Below, one piece after another: positions 23,358-27,762 of a stretch of 27,762 nt of DNA. Made by a program: the position numbers and the translations under genes. Source of the stretch: JAPLST01 sp964397565. GTDB taxonomy: Bacteria; Auribacterota; UBA3054; JAPLST01. The DNA lies in assembly GCA_964397565.1 (NCBI GenBank), contig CAYNJC010000049.1, positions 1-27,762 of the forward strand, read 5' to 3'. Position 1 is the first letter of the stretch. Each line of letters starts with the position of its first letter. The notes under the pieces were generated by a model. The model was not told the DNA's origin, did no database searches, and saw only the letters and a program-made list of their open reading frames with translations.

Positions 23358-24948
23358 GGTGCTTGGTGGTGTTAGTGCCGCGCTGTGATTTCAGCAGATG
23401 GTACTCCAGCGAGTCGCACAGGGCTTCATACGACGCCTCGATCACATTGGTCGAGACGCCAACGGTGCCCCAGATATCCGTGCCGTCGGTTGACTCGACC
23501 AGCACGCGCACTTTCGCGGCCGTGCCGGCCAGGCCCTTGACCGTCAGCACGCGCACTTTGTAATCCACCAGTTTGATTTCTTCGAGGGCGGGGAAAAACG
23601 GCCGCAGCGCCTTGCGCAGCGCGCCATCCAGCGCATGCACCGGGCCATCGCCTTCGGCGGCGGTGTGCTCTTCACAGCCCTGCACGCGCACTTTGATCGT
23701 GGCCTCCGAGACCACTGCGCCGTTCTTCTCCTCGTCAATCACGCGAAAGGCGGTCACCTCAAACGAAGGCGAGAACGTGCCCTGCGCTTTGTGGATCAGC
23801 AGTTCAAGACTGGCGTCGGCCGCTTCGTATTCATAGCCCTCATGCTCGCGCTGCTTGATTTCCTCGAGGACGCATTTGGCGGCGGCGCTGCCGCTCTGCA
23901 GATCAATGCCGAGCTCCTTGGCCTTGAACAACACGTTCGATTGGCCGCTGAGTTCGGAGACCAGTACGCGCCGGCGATTGCCGACCGTCTCGGGCGGAAT
24001 GTGTTCGTACGTGCGCGCGTCGCGCTGCACCGCGCTGACGTGAATGCCGCCTTTGTGGGCGAACGCGCTCGCGCCGACATACGGCTGGCGCTTGTGCGGC
24101 AGGCTGTTGCACAGTTCGTCAATGTAGCGGCTGACGTCCATCACTTGGCGCAGGTCGGCCTTGACGGTACAGCCCATTTTCAGAATCAGGCCGGGAATGA
24201 TGCCGGTCAGGTCGGCGTTGCCGCAGCGCTCACCCATGCCGTTGATCGTGCCCTGCACGTGGCGCGCGCCGGCGGCCACCGCCGTGAGTGCATTGGCCAC
24301 GCCGCAGGCAGCATCATTGTGGCCATGAAACCCGATCCGCACGCGGGGAAAGGCAGCGCATATGTCTGTCACAATTACCTGCACGCGCGCCGGCAGCATG
24401 CCGCCATTGGTGTCGCACAAGCACAGGCAGTGCGCGCCCGCCTTCACCGCCGCGGCCAGCGCCGCGCGCGCATAGCCGGCATCGTCGTTGTAGCCGTCGA
24501 AGAAATGCTCGGCGTCAAAAATGACCGTGCGGCCCTGCGTGACGCAGAACGCGACGCTATCGTGAATCATCGCCAGGTTCGTGTCGGCGCTGACGCGCAG
24601 GGCCTCCTTGACGTGCAGCAGCCAGCTCTTGCCAAAAAGGGTGATGATCGGCGCGTGCGACGCGATCAATTTTTGCAGATTGGGATCATCCGCGGCGGTG
24701 TGCTTGGCGTGGCGGGTCGAGCCGAAGGCGGCAATCTTGGCGTGCGTCAGCGGCACGTCGCGCATGCGTTCGAAAAATTCGACGTCCTTGGGATTCGAGC
24801 CGGGCCAGCCGCCCTCGATATAATCAAGCTTGAAGGCGTCCAAGCGCTTGGTGATCAGGATTTTGTCCATCACCGAAAAGGCGACGCCTTCACCCTGGGT
24901 GCCATCGCGCAGGGTCGTGTCATACAATTCGATCCGGGGTGCGTTCAT
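23350..24948 (-). CDS. cimA: Citramalate synthase
   Basis: 532 aa. It condenses pyruvate and acetyl-CoA to (R)-citramalate, the threonine-independent entry to isoleucine. The HMGL-like barrel opens with ELYDTTLRDGTQGEG (Arg14, Asp15); metal ligands FHGHND (His208, His210) and a GTINGMGERCGNADL loop follow. The C-terminal LeuA-type regulatory domain (ALRPFFPALEEIKLVDYKVRVL...WGTVGVSTNVIEASYEAL) argues for feedback control. FKLDYIEGGWPGSNPKD near the N-terminus is the CimA-type substrate loop rather than isopropylmalate synthase. It starts 5 nt after hom, with which it is co-transcribed. Confidence 0.93.
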   Translation of the reverse strand: MNAPRIELYDTTLRDGTQGEGVAFSVMDKILITKRLDAFKLDYIEGGWPGSNPKDVEFFERMRDVPLTHAKIAAFGSTRHAKHTAADDPNLQKLIASHAPIITLFGKSWLLHVKEALRVSADTNLAMIHDSVAFCVTQGRTVIFDAEHFFDGYNDDAGYARAALAAAVKAGAHCLCLCDTNGGMLPARVQVIVTDICAAFPRVRIGFHGHNDAACGVANALTAVAAGARHVQGTINGMGERCGNADLTGIIPGLILKMGCTVKADLRQVMDVSRYIDELCNSLPHKRQPYVGASAFAHKGGIHVSAVQRDARTYEHIPPETVGNRRRVLVSELSGQSNVLFKAKELGIDLQSGSAAAKCVLEEIKQREHEGYEYEAADASLELLIHKAQGTFSPSFEVTAFRVIDEEKNGAVVSEATIKVRVQGCEEHTAAEGDGPVHALDGALRKALRPFFPALEEIKLVDYKVRVLTVKGLAGTAAKVRVLVESTDGTDIWGTVGVSTNVIEASYEALCDSLEYHLLKSQRGTNTTKHHD

Positions 24949-24953
24949 CGTGA

Positions 24954-26261
24954 TTAGTTGGTCTCGGTTTCGACGCGCAGCATGGCGGTCTTGGCCTTGA
25001 TGACCGGCAGGGCGTCAATGGCCTGCAAGGCGTTTTGCACGTCGGCCTCGCGCGCCTGATGGGTCATGAACAAAATTGTCGAGTACGCGCCGCGCGCAGT
25101 TTCATGCAGAATGACGGAGGTCAAGCCGATGTTGCGCGCGCCCAGCTCGCGCGAGATGGCGGCAATCACGCCCGGGCGATCCACCGTCGTGCAGCGCAGG
25201 TAGTACTTGGTGCAGACACTGGCCATCGGCAGCAGGCGTTGCTTTTCCGCCCCGAACATAAAGGGCGGGCGCCGCTTTTGCAGGGGGTGCTGGACGTTGC
25301 GGGCGATGTCGACAATATCGGCGATGACCGCGCTTGAGGTGGCGTTCATGCCCGCGCCCATGCCATAAAACATGGTTGTGCCGATGGGCGTGCCGCGCAC
25401 TTCGATGGCATTATAGACATCGCGCACGCCTTCAAACATCGAGTGCTGCGGAAGCAGCGTGGGATGCACGCGCAGCTCGATGCCGCGTTCGCCGGCGCGC
25501 GCGATCGCCAGAAATTTGATGACGTAGCCAAGTTCACCGGCGCATTGAATGTCGAGCGTGGTGATGCGCCGGATGCCTTCCACGTAAATGGCCTCCTGCG
25601 GCACCCACTGGTCGAAGGCCAGCGAGGCCAGGATGCCGAGTTTGTGGCGGGCGTCCAAGCCGTCAATATCAAACGCCGGATTGGCCTCGGCATAGCCCTT
25701 GCGCTGGGCTTCGCGCACGGCGGCCCGGAATTCAAGACCGTCCTGCGTCATGCGTGTAAGGATGTAGTTGCAGGTGCCGTTGACAATCCCGAGCACGGCA
25801 TCCAAACGATTGGCGACAAAGCCTTCGCGCAGCGCCTTGATGATCGGAATACCGCCGGCGACACTGGCTTCATAGAACAAATCAACATTGTGTTCTTGCG
25901 CCACTGCGTGCAGCTCGGGGCCGGCGATCGCCAGCAGCGCTTTATTGGCCGTGACGACATGTTTGCCGCTGCGCATCGCGCGCAGAATGACCTCTTTGGC
26001 AACGGTCAGGCCGCCGATCAGTTCGACCACAATTTCAATGTGCGGATCGTTCAGAATCGCATCGGCGGATTTCACCAGCAGGCCGGGCGTGGTCGGCACG
26101 CCCTTGCGCGGGCGCGTGTTCAAGTCGGCGATCCGCACCAGCTCGAGTGGCAGGCCGAGCTGCTCGCGCAAGGCGCGCTTTTCGGTCAAAAGAATGCGCG
26201 CGACACCGGTGCCCACCGTGCCGCAGCCAATCAATCCAACATGTACTGCCGTCGCTTTCAT
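24954..26261 (-). CDS. hom: Homoserine dehydrogenase
   Basis: 435 aa. It reduces aspartate semialdehyde to homoserine for threonine, methionine and isoleucine. The N-terminal NAD(P)-binding GLIGCGTVGTGVARILL is complete, followed by HVVTANKALLA, the catalytic region YEASVAGGIPIIKALR, GIVNGTCNYIL, and AEANPAFDIDGLDARHKLGILA with the conserved acidic and lysine residues. A C-terminal ACT domain (VDRPGVIAAISRELGARNIG...) suggests feedback control by threonine. First gene of the minus-strand operon; the ribosome site is weak. No fused aspartokinase is present. Confidence 0.95.
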   Translation of the reverse strand: MKATAVHVGLIGCGTVGTGVARILLTEKRALREQLGLPLELVRIADLNTRPRKGVPTTPGLLVKSADAILNDPHIEIVVELIGGLTVAKEVILRAMRSGKHVVTANKALLAIAGPELHAVAQEHNVDLFYEASVAGGIPIIKALREGFVANRLDAVLGIVNGTCNYILTRMTQDGLEFRAAVREAQRKGYAEANPAFDIDGLDARHKLGILASLAFDQWVPQEAIYVEGIRRITTLDIQCAGELGYVIKFLAIARAGERGIELRVHPTLLPQHSMFEGVRDVYNAIEVRGTPIGTTMFYGMGAGMNATSSAVIADIVDIARNVQHPLQKRRPPFMFGAEKQRLLPMASVCTKYYLRCTTVDRPGVIAAISRELGARNIGLTSVILHETARGAYSTILFMTHQAREADVQNALQAIDALPVIKAKTAMLRVETETN

Positions 26262-26302
26262 GGTTTCTAGAGAGGCAAATGAATTCTACGCAATAGCGTT
26301 AA

Positions 26303-26331
26303 ATTGTCGCACAACAGGCCTTTTTTGTCAA
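26303..26331 (-). promoter_or_regulatory. Promoter of the hom-cimA-...-rnc operon
   Basis: On the minus strand: TTGACA (26331-26326, perfect), 17-bp spacer, GACAAT (26308-26303; four of six). Predicted start near 26296, leader of about 35 nt to the hom ATG. It is the only good promoter seen for the six genes behind it. Confidence 0.6.
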
Positions 26332-26332
26332 C

Positions 26333-26358
26333 TTGCCCGGCCGCGTTGCCCGGCCGCT
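26333..26358. repeat. Two tandem 13-bp units
   Basis: TTGCCCGGCCGCG is followed directly by TTGCCCGGCCGCT, immediately upstream of the hom -35 box. It may be a protein-binding site or chance. The rest of 26359-26500 shows nothing assignable. Confidence 0.35.
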
Positions 26359-26500
26359 TGTGAAACTCCACTATTAAGGAACTGTGTTGGTGGGAGAGAT
26401 ACTGCCGCTGCGGTTGCAGAACCCGCCGTCCCGCCATGACCGCGGCAGAAGAGTAACCGCCCTCGGCGCGGGTGGCCACAAGACAACTCTGGCATATTCT

Positions 26501-26530
26501 TTGCCGCCGCCCCTTTTGCTATACTATAGT
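26501..26530 (+). promoter_or_regulatory. Promoter directly abutting the PEP-CTERM gene
   Basis: TTGCCG (26501-26506), 18-bp spacer, TATAGT (26525-26530); a second -10, TATACT, occupies 26520-26525. Either predicts a start at about 26532-26537, at or within a few bases of the first ATG codons (26533, 26539), leaving no room for a leader. Confidence 0.45.
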
Positions 26531-26532
26531 TG

Positions 26533-27558
26533 ATGCATATGAAATCCCGGCACATGCTCCACGTTTTGTATGGCGCAGTCCTTCTTGGCGCGGCCGCGCA
26601 CGTGCACGGCGCCGTGGCCGTCAACGGCCCGCTGCACACGCCGCTGTTTCCCGCTGATAATTGGTGGTATATTCCGATCACCAACGCGCCGCTGTCCGCC
26701 GCGTCGGATGCCATCATCACGTACATTGGCGCCAATGACGGCATGCATCCCGATTTTGGCGCCGATCTCGCCTACGGCATCTCTTATGGCGTCGTGCCGT
26801 CGAACACGCCTCTGCGCTGGGTTACTTTTGACTATGCCGATGAAAGCGACACGAATGCGCCCGGCCAGCCGCCCGGCTATCCAATCCCCCATGAAGCCAA
26901 GACCAATGGCATGATCGAAGGTGGCGTCATTGGTGGCGGTGCGAGCGGCGACCGGCATTTGATTCTGCTGGATGAAAGTCGCCGGCTGCTCTATGAAACC
27001 TGGGCGACGCACTGGACCGGCGCGCGCTGGGAGGCCGGCAGCGGCGCCATTTTCGAGCTGGATACCAACCGGCGCCGGCCGGAAGGCTGGACCTCCGCCG
27101 ACGCCGCCGGCCTGGCCATTCTGCCCGGCCTGGTTCGCGCCGAGGAAGTATTTGTCACGAGCAACATCGACCACGCCATTCGCGGCACCGTCCACGGCGT
27201 CAAAGATTATGTGTTCCCCGCCGCGCACAACGCCACCTCCGACGCGAACAGCCCGATTCCACTAGGCGCGCGCCTGCGGCTCAAGTCCAGCGTGGTCATC
27301 TCCAACAAGCCGTTCGCCGTGCGGGTCATCTTGCAGGCGCTGCAGACCTATGGTCTGATCGTCGCGGACACGGGCAGCGATATGTATTTTTCCGGCACGT
27401 CCGACCCGCGCTGGGACAACGACGTGCTCAATCCGCAGTTCGCGGCCATTCACGCCCACGACTTTGAAGTGATCGAACTCGGTTGGGACATACCTGAACC
27501 CGCCGCGCTGTGGCTGCTGCTCGTCGCACTGCCCGGCCTGCACCGCCGCAAAAGCTGA
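26533..27558 (+). CDS. Secreted PEP-CTERM-type protein
   Basis: 341 aa from the ATG at 26533, with a second in-frame ATG at 26539. The signal peptide ends HGAVA (about residue 29). The C-terminus has PEPAALWLLLVALPGLHRRKS: a PEP motif, a short hydrophobic stretch and a basic tail, the exosortase sorting signal. The mature part contains NWWYIPITNAPL, MHPDFGADLAY, FDYADESDTN, GDRHLILLDE, GWTSADAAGLAILPGLVR and YGLIVADTGSDMYFSGTSDPRW. This order matches, from memory, a widespread family of secreted proteins of unknown function. It should be released or anchored at the cell surface after exosortase cleavage. No exosortase gene is in the window. No ribosome site precedes it. Confidence 0.8.
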   Translation: MHMKSRHMLHVLYGAVLLGAAAHVHGAVAVNGPLHTPLFPADNWWYIPITNAPLSAASDAIITYIGANDGMHPDFGADLAYGISYGVVPSNTPLRWVTFDYADESDTNAPGQPPGYPIPHEAKTNGMIEGGVIGGGASGDRHLILLDESRRLLYETWATHWTGARWEAGSGAIFELDTNRRRPEGWTSADAAGLAILPGLVRAEEVFVTSNIDHAIRGTVHGVKDYVFPAAHNATSDANSPIPLGARLRLKSSVVISNKPFAVRVILQALQTYGLIVADTGSDMYFSGTSDPRWDNDVLNPQFAAIHAHDFEVIELGWDIPEPAALWLLLVALPGLHRRKS

Positions 27559-27658
27559 CGCAATCCGGGGTGCATGGCGTTAGCGCAAGGCGCTCTGGCG
27601 GCCCGTTTACAGGTGTTGTGCGTGGCGTGGTCTTCTGTGCTTTCCGTGGGATACCTTA

Positions 27659-27762
27659 CTGATGAGAGCGCGTTCTACGTTGCAGCGTCCTTGTCGCCGC
27701 CCGCGGTGAGGGCGGCCGCAGTTCTGCCGCGGTCAACGCCCGCGGCTACATCTGCATTGTAG
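27659..27762. mobile_element. MITE-like element, divergent copy 3, cut by the window edge
   Basis: After TA (27657-27658) the left end CTGATGAGAGCGCGTTCTA and the next 50 bp match copies 1 and 2 with scattered changes. The central direct repeats are missing, and the sequence resumes at CGCCCGCGGCTACA. It is an internally shortened variant; its right end is not visible. A short frame through it is not a gene. The stretch 27559-27658 otherwise shows nothing. Confidence 0.65.

Noticed and set aside
23635..24957. 440-aa plus-strand frame
   Set aside because: Antisense to cimA, which shows all its family motifs.
27574..27762. 62-aa frame at the right edge
   Set aside because: Consists of the MITE-like repeat and flanking DNA.
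1..27762. tRNA or rRNA genes
   Set aside because: No T-loop/acceptor pairing or rRNA segments recognised on either strand by eye; a tRNAscan run would settle it.

Overview
The window looks like chromosomal DNA from a GC-rich, Gram-negative member of the PVC superphylum, most likely Kiritimatiellota, Lentisphaerae or Verrucomicrobia. The evidence is a PEP-CTERM-type C-terminus on a secreted protein, a giant beta-helix plus Ig-like repeat surface protein, the MEP pathway gene ispE, a COX24/AURKAIP1-like mini ribosomal protein, and intergenic regions rich in palindromic repeats. The assignment is inferred from style, because the window has no rRNA or other marker.

Layout. (1) Positions 1-5471, minus strand: one open reading frame of 1,823 codons that runs off the left edge. 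It encodes a secreted protein with a beta-helix N-terminus and about 15 Ig-like domains, 11 of them near-identical 276/270-bp units. Its 435-bp leader holds a consensus promoter, interleaved inverted repeats ending in a T-run (a candidate structured RNA), and a 14-bp hairpin. (2) 6.08-6.63 kb: a 182-bp MITE-like element, a hairpin and a strong promoter. (3) 6.63-13.14 kb, plus strand: 30-aa COX24-like protein, TPR protein, ispE, a large AsmA/YdbH-like envelope protein, a membrane-anchored unknown, and a GT4 glycosyltransferase. (4) 13.1-17.0 kb, plus strand: a small membrane protein and a SAM methyltransferase, each behind a copy of the same 51-bp promoter cassette (one interrupted by the MITE), a barrel-like unknown and an amidohydrolase. 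(5) 17.0-17.75 kb: an RHH antitoxin / PIN toxin pair with its own promoter. (6) 17.8-18.3 kb, minus strand: a pentapeptide-repeat protein. (7) 18.6-26.3 kb, minus strand: a compact operon read hom, cimA, small partner protein, AbiEii-like nucleotidyltransferase, valS, rnc. (8) 26.5-27.56 kb, plus strand: a PEP-CTERM secreted protein, then a third MITE-like copy at the right edge.

The hom-cimA-valS-rnc group combines aspartate-family and isoleucine precursor synthesis, valine charging and RNA processing under one good promoter, with a toxin-antitoxin-like pair spliced in by overlapping reading frames. The most unusual features are the interleaved-stem RNA at about 5.76-5.91 kb, the MITE with a recognisable empty-site relative, the duplicated promoter cassette, and degenerate 7-bp tandem arrays that run into start and stop codons at several intergenic sites.
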